From JAJXXT01 sp963764465 (GTDB lineage: Bacteria > Pseudomonadota > Alphaproteobacteria > Acetobacterales > Acetobacteraceae): a DNA stretch of 64,000 bases. The notes under the pieces are model-generated. The model was not told where the DNA came from. It saw nothing but the letters and a program-made list of their open reading frames with translations, and made no database searches. The DNA lies in assembly GCA_963764465.1 (NCBI GenBank), contig CAVXSO010000001.1, positions 124,001 through 188,000 of the forward strand, written 5' to 3'. The position numbers and the translations under genes are program-made. Below, piece after piece: positions 20,085-28,523 of this stretch (positions are counted from its first letter, which is position 1; each line of letters starts with the position of its first letter).

Positions 20085-21083
20085 ATGATGAAGGAATCCG
20101 CCGCCGATTTGTTCCGTGAATGTCCGGTTCACGCCGTGACCCCACTGCTCGACCTGCCTTCCCTCGCGGTAGCCCTCGGAGTCGGGCGCGTGCTGGTGAA
20201 GGACGAAGGCGCGCGCCCGCTCGGCAGCTTCAAATCCCTCGGCGGCGTCTATGCCGGGCTCCGCGCGCTGGCCCGGTCGGCTGGTATCGGTGTGGCTACC
20301 CTTATCGCGGAGGCCGGCGGGCGCGTGCTGCCGGCGCTCGTCTGCGCCAGCGATGGCAATCACGGCCTCGCCGTCTCTGCGGCCGCGCGGCTCGCCGGCA
20401 CGCGGGCGCGTGTGTTTCTTCCCGAAGCCGTCTCCGCCACGCGCATCGAGCGCATCCGCGCCAAGGGCGGCGAACCGGTAATCGTGCATGGCACATATGA
20501 GGACGCCGTTGCCGCGGCCGCGCGGCTTGCTCGGGAAACCGGAGCAATTCTGATCGCCGATACCAGCGCCGATCCCGCCGATCCCGTCGTCGCCGACGTG
20601 ATGGCGGGTTACGGCATCATGGCTGAGGAAATGCGTGAGCAGTTCCCGGCCCAACCCACACATCTCTTCCTCCAGGCCGGCGTCGGCGGCCTCGCGGCCG
20701 CGATCGCGGACAAGCTGCAGGGCCGCGTCGTCGTCGTTGAGCCGGAAAAGGCCGCCTGCGTCGCGGCGGCACTCGCGGCGGGGCGCATCGTCACCGTCCC
20801 CGGCGATCTCGTGACCTCGGCCGAGATGCTCTCATGTGGGGAGGCATCGGCTCCGGCGATGGCCGTGCTGCGGCGGCGCGGGGCGCAGGCCGTAACCGTT
20901 TCGGAAACAGAATTGGCCAATGCTCCCGGCTTCCTGCGCGCCCATGGCGGTCCGTCGACGACGCCCTCCGGCGCCTGCGGCCTCGCCGGCTTGCGCCACG
21001 TTATGGCGGACCGGGCCGTGGCCCCCACCCTGGGCCTCGACGACAAGAGCGTCGTGCTCGTAATTGTGACTGAGCGCGGCTAG
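20085..21083 (+). CDS. PLP-dependent ammonia-lyase (diaminopropionate ammonia-lyase/threonine dehydratase-like)
   Basis: A 332-aa fold-type II PLP enzyme. The Schiff-base lysine is K50 in GARPLGSFKSLGG. The phosphate/substrate loop is CASDGNHGLAV, and the cofactor-phosphate glycine loop is AGVGGLAAA. The pattern is closest to diaminopropionate ammonia-lyases, which remove ammonia from 2,3-diaminopropionate or D-serine; threonine/serine dehydratase activity is an alternative. ATG 20085 follows GGAGG by nine bases; ATG 20088 is also possible. It is slightly shorter than typical DAP lyases (about 400 aa). It lies next to the oxoprolinase group, hinting at amino-acid catabolism, but with a divergent small gene between them. 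Confidence 0.82.
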   Translation: MMKESAADLFRECPVHAVTPLLDLPSLAVALGVGRVLVKDEGARPLGSFKSLGGVYAGLRALARSAGIGVATLIAEAGGRVLPALVCASDGNHGLAVSAAARLAGTRARVFLPEAVSATRIERIRAKGGEPVIVHGTYEDAVAAAARLARETGAILIADTSADPADPVVADVMAGYGIMAEEMREQFPAQPTHLFLQAGVGGLAAAIADKLQGRVVVVEPEKAACVAAALAAGRIVTVPGDLVTSAEMLSCGEASAPAMAVLRRRGAQAVTVSETELANAPGFLRAHGGPSTTPSGACGLAGLRHVMADRAVAPTLGLDDKSVVLVIVTERG

Positions 21084-21289
21084 GTCAGCGCCTTCAGCGC
21101 CGCCACCCTCAGCGTGGAGGCCAGCGGTTGGACAGGGTCGCGCGCGGCGTCGAACTCCGCCACCAGCCCCGCCAGGCTTTTGTCCGCCGCTCGCGCCATC
21201 GTTTCGAGAGCGGACCAGAACTCCGGCTCCAGCGCCACGGACGTGCGGTGCCCCGCGAGCGAGAAGCTGCGCTTGGCGAGGTGCTTCAC
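21080..21289 (-). CDS. Ribbon-helix-helix domain protein
   Basis: A 69-aa product starting at GTG 21289 (GTGA overlap with queG). It has the short RHH_4-type layout common in alphaproteobacteria: a basic N terminus, SFSLAGHRTSVALEPEFW forming the beta strand, then two helices (SALETMARAADKSL and GLVAEFDAAR). Such small proteins are presumed DNA-binding dimers or regulators; no target is evident. Its TAG stop shares the palindrome CTAG (21080-21083) with the stop of the convergent PLP-lyase gene. The frame is open further upstream, but the coupled GTG gives the usual family length. Confidence 0.8.
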   Translation of the reverse strand: MKHLAKRSFSLAGHRTSVALEPEFWSALETMARAADKSLAGLVAEFDAARDPVQPLASTLRVAALKALT

Positions 21290-22326
21290 CCGATCCGCCC
21301 CTGCGCCCATGCACCCGCTTCCGCCACGACCGGATCGGCATCGACGGCGAGACGCGCCGCCGCCGGCAACAGCCCCTTGTCACCCGAGTTCCCGACGGCA
21401 ATGGCCACATTGCGCGCGAAACGATTCCGCCCGATCCGCTTGACGGGCGAGGCGCTGAAGAGTGCGCGGAACCCCGCATCGTCCAGCATCGCGAGCTCCG
21501 CGAGGCGCGGCGAGGCCAGCGCCTTCCGCTCCGCGAGCGCGATATGGCGGCCAGCCTGCGCGAACCGGTTCCACGGGCACACCGCGAGACAATCGTCGCA
21601 GCCTGCGATGCGGTTGCCCATCAGCGGCCGCAATGCCTCGGGGATCGGCCCCACGTGCTCGAGCGTCAGATAGGAAATACAGCGCGTGGCATCGAGCCGG
21701 TAGGGCGCAGGAAAGGCATCGGTCGGACACGCATTCAGGCAGCGGCGGCAGGTCCCGCACCGATCCGCGTGCAGCACGTCCGCGGGCAATTCCAGCGTGG
21801 AAAATACCTCGCCCAGGAACAGCCAGGACCCGTGCGAGCGCGAAACGAGATTGGTGTGCTTGCCCTGCCAGCCCAGCCCCGCGCGCTGTGCTGCGGGCTT
21901 CTCTGACACTGGCGCGGTATCGACGAACACTTTCACCGCCCCGCCATGTCGCGAGACGATATGCTGCGCCAGGTGCTTCAGTTTGCCCTTCAGCAGGACG
22001 TGATAGTCGCGACCGCGCGCATAGACGCTGATCGTGCCCCGCTCGCGCCTTCCGATATTGTCGAGCGGATCATGCTCCGGCGCATAGGATAGGCCCAGGG
22101 AAATCACGCTGCGCGCTTCGGGCCACAGCACCTTCGGGTTCGCACGCTCCGCCGTGCGGCTTGCCAGCCATGCCATGGTCCCGTGATGTCCCGCCGCGAG
22201 GAATTCCCGCAGCCGCGCCGCGTCCTGCGGCCCGGGCTCGGCGCTTGCGATGCCCACGGCATCGAAGCCAAGCTCGCCCGCCTTCGCCCGGATCTCAGCC
22301 GCGGCCGCGGTAGGATGGGACGCCAT
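21286..22326 (-). CDS. queG: Epoxyqueuosine reductase QueG
   Basis: Catalyses the last step of queuosine synthesis, reducing epoxyqueuosine in tRNA to queuosine, using cobalamin and two [4Fe-4S] clusters. The 346-aa product has the N-terminal cobalamin-binding region, FVDTAPVSEKPAAQRAGLGW, and two ferredoxin-like cysteine sets: CGTCRRCLNACP and CDDCLAVCPWN. A HEAT-like C-terminal segment follows. ATG 22326 matches the family start and overlaps the end of queF by 32 bp. It is coupled to the small RHH gene by GTGA. It clusters with queF, tgt and queA, so the pathway from preQ0 to Q is encoded in one place. Confidence 0.95.
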   Translation of the reverse strand: MASHPTAAAAEIRAKAGELGFDAVGIASAEPGPQDAARLREFLAAGHHGTMAWLASRTAERANPKVLWPEARSVISLGLSYAPEHDPLDNIGRRERGTISVYARGRDYHVLLKGKLKHLAQHIVSRHGGAVKVFVDTAPVSEKPAAQRAGLGWQGKHTNLVSRSHGSWLFLGEVFSTLELPADVLHADRCGTCRRCLNACPTDAFPAPYRLDATRCISYLTLEHVGPIPEALRPLMGNRIAGCDDCLAVCPWNRFAQAGRHIALAERKALASPRLAELAMLDDAGFRALFSASPVKRIGRNRFARNVAIAVGNSGDKGLLPAAARLAVDADPVVAEAGAWAQGRIG

Positions 22327-22756
22327 GTTCGGGGATCCAGACATCCTCGGGTGGCACGCCGGATTGCCAGAAGACATCGATCGGCATTCCCCCGCGCGGA
22401 TACCAATAGGCGCCGATGCGCAGCCAGGCGGGCGAGAGCGCAGAAACCAACCGCTCCGCAATCGCCATCGTGCAGGCTTCGTGGAACGCCCCGTGATTGC
22501 GGAAACTTGTGAGGTAGAGTTTGAGCGACTTGCTCTCCACGATCCACGCGCCGGGAATATAGTCCAGCACGATATGCGCGAAATCCGGCTGCCCCGTCAG
22601 CGGACACAGTGAAGTGAACTCGGGGCAGGTGAAGCGGACCAGGTAGGCGCGATCCGGCGTGGGATTCGGCACGCGCTCCAGCACCGCCTCCTCGGGCGAG
22701 CCGGGAATGCGGCTCGGCTGCCCAAGCTGGGTGAGCCCAACATAACTCTCGGTCAT
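22295..22756 (-). CDS. queF: NADPH-dependent 7-cyano-7-deazaguanine reductase QueF
   Basis: Reduces preQ0 nitrile to preQ1 amine in queuosine synthesis. The 153-aa short (YkvM-type) form begins TESYVGLTQLGQPSRIP and contains CPEFTSLCPLTGQPDFAHI (active-site cysteine within), the ESKSLKLYLTSFRNH motif (QueF signature) and a catalytic acidic residue in DFAH. ATG 22756 is the expected family start. However, the frame stays open upstream through an unrelated gene fragment to ATG 23065, so a longer fusion is possible (see the HNH remnant). It overlaps queG by 32 bp. Confidence 0.94.
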   Translation of the reverse strand: MTESYVGLTQLGQPSRIPGSPEEAVLERVPNPTPDRAYLVRFTCPEFTSLCPLTGQPDFAHIVLDYIPGAWIVESKSLKLYLTSFRNHGAFHEACTMAIAERLVSALSPAWLRIGAYWYPRGGMPIDVFWQSGVPPEDVWIPEHGVPSYRGRG

Positions 22757-22862
22757 GGTCGCGAGATGGGGCAGGGGCCGCGTCCTGTCAAACCCGGTCC
22801 CGGGAAGCGCCGTCAGCAATGGAAGATATTTTTGGCGGTGACAGGCGAGAAAGTCAGAGTGC

Positions 22863-23065
22863 GGGCGTGGCACCTCCGCGGCGAAATAGGCGTGCCGCCC
22901 GCCACGGCGCCCGGCGTCGTAGGTTGACCGGCGCGGCTCGTAAGAGACGATGAGGTCCCCGGTTACCGCCTCCACCTGCCGGCGATAGGTCGCGGGAACG
23001 TGATGCCGGGCTTCGGGACGGTCATAGTTCGGTTCGCGCTTCCTCGTGAGGACCGCCTTGGTCAT
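22863..23065 (-). pseudogene. N-terminal fragment of an HNH-endonuclease-type protein, in frame with queF
   Basis: From ATG 23065 the frame reads MTKAVLTRKREPNYDRP, then YRRQVEAVTGDLIVSYEPRR and GGRHAYFAAEV. From memory this corresponds to the first 65-70 residues of a family of HNH endonucleases whose N-terminal PUA-like domain begins with an MTKAV-type sequence followed by YEPRR and GGRQAYFA blocks. The HNH domain itself is absent. The sequence degenerates after about residue 67 yet stays open for about 35 more codons and joins queF in frame without a stop. I read it as a truncated gene; a translated fusion with QueF cannot be excluded. Confidence 0.55.
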
Positions 23066-23111
23066 GGCGTTCCTGTACTCCGACGGCGCGCGGGCCAGAG
23101 GATGGCGCAGC

Positions 23112-24233
23112 TCAGCCGGCCCGTGAAGCCGCACGCCATTCCTCGCGGCACGCCTCGGCGTAGTCGGCGAGGTTTCCTTTGCCGATTGCGTCCCGCATGC
23201 CGCGCATCAGGTCCTGGTAGTAGGTCAGGTTGTGCCAGGTCAGCAGCATCGGGCCGAGCATCTCCGCGCTGCGGAAAAGGTGATGCAGATAGGCGCGGGA
23301 ATGCCTCGTACAGGCCGGACAGCCGCAACCAGGGTCGAGCGGCCCTGCGTCGTCGGCGAAGCGCGCGTTGCGCAGGTTCATCACGCCTTGCCGTGTGTAG
23401 GCCCGCGCTGTCCGCCCCGCCCGCGTCGGGATCACGCAGTCGAACATGTCCACGCCACGCATGACGGCGCCCAGCAAGTCGTCCGGCGTGCCCACGCCCA
23501 TCAGGTAGCGCGGCTTGTCCGCCGGCAGCGCGGGTACGGTGAGGTCCAGCACCTCGAACATCGCCGCCTGGCCCTCGCCCACTGCGAGCCCGCCAATCGC
23601 ATTCCCCTCGAACCCGAGCGCGCCGATCGCCGTGGCGGAGGCCAAGCGTAGGCGGGGATACACGCTGCCCTGCACGATGCCGAACTGGCCGTATCCCGCG
23701 CGCGCAACAAACGTGGCGCGGGAGCGCGCGGCCCAGCGATGCGTGAGCTCCATGCTCGCCCGCGCCTCGGCCTCGGTGGCGGGAAAGGGAGTGCATTCGT
23801 CGAGCGCCATGGTGATGGTGGCATCCAGCAAACGCTGGATCTCGGTCGATCGTTCCGGCGTCAGCCGGTGCGCGGAACCATCGAGATGCGAGCGGAACGT
23901 CACCCCGTTCGCGTCCACCTGGCGCAGTTTCGCGAGCGACATGATCTGGAACCCCCCGGAATCCGTCAGGATCGGTCCGGGCCAGTCGGTCATCTTATGC
24001 AACCCCCCCAGCCGCGCCACGCGCTCCGCGGTAGGCCGCAGCATGAGGTGGTATGTGTTGCCGAGGATGATCGCCGTTCCCGTCGCGCGCACCGCGTCGG
24101 CGGTCATCGCCTTCACCGTCCCGGCGGTGCCCACGGCCATGAACGCCGGCGTCGGCGCCTCGCCATGCGCCGTCACCAGCACGCCCGCGCGCGCCGCGCC
24201 GTCGCGCCCCGTCTGCCGCCAGGTGAGCGTCAC
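23112..24233 (-). CDS. tgt: tRNA-guanine transglycosylase
   Basis: Exchanges guanine-34 for preQ1 in GUN-anticodon tRNAs. The 373-aa product contains the substrate motif DSGGFQIMSL, GIVQGS, GGLAVGE, the nucleophile region DCVIPTRAGRTARA and the zinc site CGCPACTRHSRAYLHHL (three cysteines and a histidine). The start is GTG 24233 in a GTGA overlap with queA, the usual coupling of these two genes. The longer open frame upstream is the shadow of queA. Length is normal for bacterial Tgt. Confidence 0.96.
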   Translation of the reverse strand: MTLTWRQTGRDGAARAGVLVTAHGEAPTPAFMAVGTAGTVKAMTADAVRATGTAIILGNTYHLMLRPTAERVARLGGLHKMTDWPGPILTDSGGFQIMSLAKLRQVDANGVTFRSHLDGSAHRLTPERSTEIQRLLDATITMALDECTPFPATEAEARASMELTHRWAARSRATFVARAGYGQFGIVQGSVYPRLRLASATAIGALGFEGNAIGGLAVGEGQAAMFEVLDLTVPALPADKPRYLMGVGTPDDLLGAVMRGVDMFDCVIPTRAGRTARAYTRQGVMNLRNARFADDAGPLDPGCGCPACTRHSRAYLHHLFRSAEMLGPMLLTWHNLTYYQDLMRGMRDAIGKGNLADYAEACREEWRAASRAG

Positions 24234-25300
24234 GCACGGTGCTCCAGCGTCGCGCTGCGATGCGCGCAATCCAACAATGTCGCGTCGCCATAGGAATAGA
24301 ACCGGTAGCCGGCCGCGATCGCATGCGCATAGGCCGCGCGCATCCTCGCCGTGCCGGCAAACGCGCACACCAGCACGAAGAGCGAGCTTTTCGGCAGGTG
24401 AAAGTTCGTCAGCAGCAGATCGGCCGAGCGGAAGATGTGTCCCGGCGCGAGCATGATGTCGGTCTCGCCGGCAAACGGGCGAATGCGCCCCGCCTCATCC
24501 ACCGCGCTTTCCAACAGTCGCAGCGTCGTCGTGCCCAGCGCCACGATGCGCCCACCCGCCGCCCGTGCGGCGTTGATCGCCGCCGCGGTATCTGGCGCGA
24601 TCACCCCCCGTTCCGGGTGCAGCCGCCGCGCCGCGAGGCTGCCCTCGCGCAATGGCAGGAACGTCCCGGCGCCCACATGCAGCGTAAGCCGCACCAGCCC
24701 AACGCCGCGCGCCGCCAGGGCCGCCATCACCTCCGGCGTCATGTGCAGCCCCGCGGTGGGAGCCGCGACCGCGCCCTCATGCCTGGCGAACATGGTCTGG
24801 TAGTCGGTCTCGTCCCGCCGCGTCGGCCCTTCGGGGCGAGGAATATAGGGCGGCAGCGCCAGCCTCCCGTCCGCCCGCAGCGCGGCATCGAGTGCGTCTC
24901 CCGCACGGTCGAAATCCAGCACGACGCTGCCATCGGGATGCCGTGCGCGGATGGTGGCGGCAAACCTTTCCGGCCCCTCGATCGTCACCGTATCCCCCGG
25001 CCGCAGCCGGCGGGCATTGCGGGCGAGCGCTACCCAACCTCCGTCGGGCAGCGGCCGGTCCAGCGTCAGCCCCACCCGCGCCTGGCCGCGCGTGGCCTGC
25101 AATTGGGCGGGGATCACCCGCGTGTCGTTGACCACCAACAGGTCGCCTTCGCGCAACAGCATGGGCAGGTCGCGCACCGCACGGTCGGCGAGCCCGCCGG
25201 GCCCCACGCAGAGAAGGCGCGCAGCGTCGCGAGGCCGGGCGGGCTCAGCCGCGATACGGTCCGCGGGCAGGGCGAAATCGAACTCGGAAAGGTCGGTCAT
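24230..25300 (-). CDS. queA: S-adenosylmethionine:tRNA ribosyltransferase-isomerase QueA
   Basis: Transfers and rearranges the ribosyl group of SAM onto preQ1-tRNA to give epoxyqueuosine. The 356-aa product starts MTDLSEFDFALPADRIA, the family N terminus, and contains VVNDTRVIPAQL, TAGLHMTPEVM, LHVGAGTFLP and LTNFHLPKSSLFVLV. ATG 25300 is preferred to an upstream in-frame start because the extra 31 residues do not resemble QueA. It is the promoter-proximal gene of the queuosine run and is coupled to tgt. Confidence 0.96.
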   Translation of the reverse strand: MTDLSEFDFALPADRIAAEPARPRDAARLLCVGPGGLADRAVRDLPMLLREGDLLVVNDTRVIPAQLQATRGQARVGLTLDRPLPDGGWVALARNARRLRPGDTVTIEGPERFAATIRARHPDGSVVLDFDRAGDALDAALRADGRLALPPYIPRPEGPTRRDETDYQTMFARHEGAVAAPTAGLHMTPEVMAALAARGVGLVRLTLHVGAGTFLPLREGSLAARRLHPERGVIAPDTAAAINAARAAGGRIVALGTTTLRLLESAVDEAGRIRPFAGETDIMLAPGHIFRSADLLLTNFHLPKSSLFVLVCAFAGTARMRAAYAHAIAAGYRFYSYGDATLLDCAHRSATLEHRA

Positions 25301-25500
25301 GGGCTGCTGGGGCTCGGCTCGTGATGGTCGGTCTGGCCGTCTGGCGCAACGGGGGAAGAAGCTGGAAGCCTCGATTGCCAGAAAGCGAGGCAAAATGTTT
25401 CGTAAACAGCGAAGGGCGGATGTTTAGGATGTCAACTTTTGGCGACTCACGTCATCCGGTTGGCGCCTGCTCTCGCTCGATGTGTTATGGACACAACGTC

Positions 25501-26442
25501 ATGCACGGTTTCCGCCGTGCCACGAGGGATCGAAAGTTGACATTGCGCCTGTTGCGATTGCTGGCTCCGACCGTCCTTGCCGCGATGCTCGCGGTGAGCG
25601 GCGCGCGCGCGGACACGATCTCCTTCGCCAACTTTGCCTCGACGTCGAGCCTGGTCCTCGCGGGCTCCGCCACCACCAACGGGTCGAACCTGAGCCTGAC
25701 CCAGGTGGGGGACGCGAACGTGGCCGGCTCCGCCTTCGTCGCGACGCCATTCGCCCTCGGCACGGATGGATCCTTCAGCGCCGTCTTCCAGTTCCAGATC
25801 ACGCCAAGTTCCTCGGGCCCGGCCGATGGTTTCACCTTCGTCCTCGCCCAGTCGATCGCCAACCAGCCGCTCGAAGCGGGTGGCAACCTGGGCTACCATG
25901 ACCTGGCCAACTCCGTCGCGATCGAGTTCGACACCTACGACAATGAGTCGCCCGCCACCGGCGGCTCCCCGGTGACCCAGGGCGGTGCCAACGACACCAA
26001 CGACAACCACGTCGCCATCGACGTGAACGGGCTGCTGAACGACCACGCGTCTGCCTCGCCCTACGGTGTCACCAACAACAGTCCCTGGTGGTGTGCCGGC
26101 GCCACCAATGGCTTCGGCTGCATGGCCAATGGCGATGTCTGGACGGTCCTGGTCGGCTACAACAACAAGAAACTCAGCGTCGCGGTGCAGGACGGTAACG
26201 CCGCTCCGGACTTCTTGATCAACGGTTTCGCGATCGATATCCCGGCGACGATCGGGACCAGCACCCCCTATATCGGGTTCACGGGCGGGGTCGGCGGCCT
26301 CAGTTCCGAGCAGGATATCCTCAATCTCCACGTTGCCCAGGACCAGCGCAACGTGCCGGTGCCGGAACCTGGCTCGCTCGCCCTGCTCGGCTCGGGCATC
26401 GCGGGGCTGCTCGCCTTGCGCCGTCGTCGCGCGCGGGCCTGA
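25501..26442 (+). CDS. Exported L-type-lectin-like protein with PEP-CTERM sorting signal
   Basis: A 313-aa product with a Sec-type signal peptide (LRLLRLLAPTVLAAMLAVSG, cleavage near ARA/D at about residue 37). The body resembles the legume/L-type lectin beta-sandwich, with SVAIEFDTYDN and NHVAIDVNG blocks like the metal- and sugar-binding strands of that fold. The C terminus is a classic PEP-CTERM signal: VPEPGSLALLGSGIAG, hydrophobic helix, then LRRRRARA. PEP-CTERM proteins are processed by an exosortase and often belong to exopolysaccharide systems; no exosortase is in this window. ATG 25501 is chosen; in-frame ATG 25480 and TTG 25537 are possible. It is a single gene, divergent from queA. 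Confidence 0.87.
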   Translation: MHGFRRATRDRKLTLRLLRLLAPTVLAAMLAVSGARADTISFANFASTSSLVLAGSATTNGSNLSLTQVGDANVAGSAFVATPFALGTDGSFSAVFQFQITPSSSGPADGFTFVLAQSIANQPLEAGGNLGYHDLANSVAIEFDTYDNESPATGGSPVTQGGANDTNDNHVAIDVNGLLNDHASASPYGVTNNSPWWCAGATNGFGCMANGDVWTVLVGYNNKKLSVAVQDGNAAPDFLINGFAIDIPATIGTSTPYIGFTGGVGGLSSEQDILNLHVAQDQRNVPVPEPGSLALLGSGIAGLLALRRRRARA

Positions 26443-26470
26443 TTTCTCTAAGCCGGGCCGCCGCGAAACC

Positions 26471-26866
26471 TCACTCGCCGAGATAGGTTGAGATCTCGAT
26501 CAGGTTGCCATCGGGATCGCGGCAATAGACGGAACTCATCGGGCCCAGCGCTCCGGTTCGTGACACTGGCCCCGCCTCCACCACCACCCCGCAGACATGC
26601 AGATGCGCGACGATATCGCGCGCGCGCACCGCTGTGATGAAGCACAGGTCCTGCGTCCCCGGCCCGGGTTGCGCCGCATGCGGCTCGAATTCCGCGCGGT
26701 ATTGGTGCAGGTTGATCTTCTGCCCGCCGAATTTCAGTGCCGTGCGTGCCGGCTTGCCGAAGCTCTCTCGCTCCATTCCCAGAACGCGCTGGTACCAATT
26801 GGCCGTCGTCTCCAGATCGGCACAGGTGATGACGAGATGATCCAGCCGGTCCACCGCGAAGCGCAT
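26471..26866 (-). CDS. VOC-family (glyoxalase/dioxygenase fold) protein
   Basis: A 131-aa vicinal-oxygen-chelate protein starting MRFAVDRLDHLVITCADL, with paired beta-alpha-beta-beta-beta modules, GTQDLCFITA in the middle and RDPDGNLIEIS near the C terminus. The histidine in LDHLV and the glutamate in LIEIS are the usual metal ligands. Substrate is unknown; it could be a lactoylglutathione-lyase-like or dioxygenase-like enzyme. It follows the fumarase by 10 bp on the same strand and is probably in the sspB-fumA operon. Confidence 0.85.
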   Translation of the reverse strand: MRFAVDRLDHLVITCADLETTANWYQRVLGMERESFGKPARTALKFGGQKINLHQYRAEFEPHAAQPGPGTQDLCFITAVRARDIVAHLHVCGVVVEAGPVSRTGALGPMSSVYCRDPDGNLIEISTYLGE

Positions 26867-26876
26867 GCGCCTGGCC

Positions 26877-28523
26877 TCAGGTGAGGTCTTCGTAGAAATC
26901 GTGGCCCTTGTCGTCGATGACGACGAAGGCAGGGAAATCCTCCACCTCGATGCGCCAGACCGCCTCCATGCCAAGCTCCGGGTACTCCAGCACCTCGACC
27001 TTTCGGATGCAGTCCTGCGCCAGCCTTGCCGCGGGCCCGCCCACGCTGCCGAGATAGAAGCCGCCGAACTTCTTGCACGCGTCACGCACCACCTTGGAGC
27101 GGTTGCCCTTCGCCAGCATCACCATCGATCCGCCTGCCGCCTGGAACTCCGCCACGTAGGAATCCATTCGTCCCGCCGTGGTGGGCCCAAAGCTGCCGGT
27201 CGCGTAGCCTTCCGGCGTCTTTGCCGGCCCTGCGTAATAGACCGGGTGGTCGCGGAAATACGCGGGCAGCCCCTCGCCACGATCGAGCCGCTCCTTGAGC
27301 TTGGCATGTGCGATATCACGCGCCACCACCATCGTGCCGGTAAGCGCGAGGCGCGTCTTCACGGGGCATTTTTTGAGCTGGGCGAGGATCTCCTTCATTG
27401 GCCGGTTGAGGTCGATGCACACCACCTCGCCGCCCAGGATCTCGTCCGTCGCCTCGGGCAGGTACTTCGACGGATCAGTCTCCAGCTGCTCCAGGAAGAT
27501 GCCGTCGGGCGTGATCTTCGCCTTCGCCTGCCGATCCGCCGAGCACGACACGCCGATGCCGATGGGCAGGCTCGCGCCGTGCCGGGGCAGCCGGATCACC
27601 CGCACGTCGTGGCAGAAATACTTGCCGCCGAACTGCGCGCCGATGCCCAGGTGGCGGGTCATCTCCAGTACCTTCGCCTCCATCGCGTGGTCGCGGAACG
27701 CATGCCCGGACCGGTCGCCCGAGCTGGGCAGCGCATCCAGCCACTTGGTCGAGGCCAGCTTCACCGTCTTCATCGTCGTCTCGGCGGATGTGCCGCCGAT
27801 GACGATGGCCAGGTGATAGGGCGGGCAGGCGGAGGTGCCCAGCGTCTTGACCTGGCTGGTCAGGAACTCCGCGAGCTTCGCTTCGTTCAGCACCGCGCGG
27901 GTCTGCTGGTAGAGAAAGCTCTTGTTCGCCGAGCCGCCGCCCTTGGCGCAGAACATCAGCTGGAACTCGTCGGCATGGTGCTCGCCGGGGGCGGCCATGA
28001 TGTCGAACTGCACCGGCAGGTTGTTGCCCGTGTTCACTTCCTCGTACATCGAGAGCGGCGCGTTCTGCGAATAGCGCAGATTCGTTTCGGTGTACGTACG
28101 ATGCACGCCCCAGCTCAGTGCCTCCTCCTCGTCGCCGTCGATCCAGACACGCTGGCCCTTCTTGCCGAACACGATCGCCGTGCCGGTGTCCTGGCACATC
28201 GGCAACACGCCGCCCGCGGCAATGTTCGCGTTCTTCAGGAGATCGAGCGCCACGAACCGGTCGTTGGCCGAGGCTTCGGGGTCGTCGAGGATGGCGCGCA
28301 GCTGGGCGAGGTGCCCGGGCCGCAGCAGGTGGGAAATCTCGTGAAAGGCGGTGAAGGCGAGTTCGGACAGCGCCTCCGGGGCCACGTGCACCACCGTCCT
28401 GCCGTCGCAGGTGGACGTCCGTACGCCCTCGATCGCCAGCCGGCGGTAGGGCGTCGTGTCCTCCCCGAGTGGGAACATCGTCGAGAAATGGAAGTTCGGC
28501 GGGCGCTTGAGCGGCGCGTTCAT
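26877..28523 (-). CDS. fumA: Class I (iron-sulfur) fumarate hydratase
   Basis: Cytoplasmic TCA-cycle enzyme interconverting fumarate and malate with a [4Fe-4S] cluster. The 548-aa product has the N-terminal alpha domain with LPMCQDTGTAIVFGKKG (cluster cysteine), FCAKGGGSANKS and IGGTSAETTMKTVK, and the C-terminal beta domain with FGPTTAGRMDSYV and KKFGGFYLGSVGG. Additional cysteines in TSACPPYHL and VSCSADRQ may complete cluster binding. ATG 28523 overlaps the sspB stop as ATGA. Length is typical for class I fumarases. Confidence 0.95.
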   Translation of the reverse strand: MNAPLKRPPNFHFSTMFPLGEDTTPYRRLAIEGVRTSTCDGRTVVHVAPEALSELAFTAFHEISHLLRPGHLAQLRAILDDPEASANDRFVALDLLKNANIAAGGVLPMCQDTGTAIVFGKKGQRVWIDGDEEEALSWGVHRTYTETNLRYSQNAPLSMYEEVNTGNNLPVQFDIMAAPGEHHADEFQLMFCAKGGGSANKSFLYQQTRAVLNEAKLAEFLTSQVKTLGTSACPPYHLAIVIGGTSAETTMKTVKLASTKWLDALPSSGDRSGHAFRDHAMEAKVLEMTRHLGIGAQFGGKYFCHDVRVIRLPRHGASLPIGIGVSCSADRQAKAKITPDGIFLEQLETDPSKYLPEATDEILGGEVVCIDLNRPMKEILAQLKKCPVKTRLALTGTMVVARDIAHAKLKERLDRGEGLPAYFRDHPVYYAGPAKTPEGYATGSFGPTTAGRMDSYVAEFQAAGGSMVMLAKGNRSKVVRDACKKFGGFYLGSVGGPAARLAQDCIRKVEVLEYPELGMEAVWRIEVEDFPAFVVIDDKGHDFYEDLT

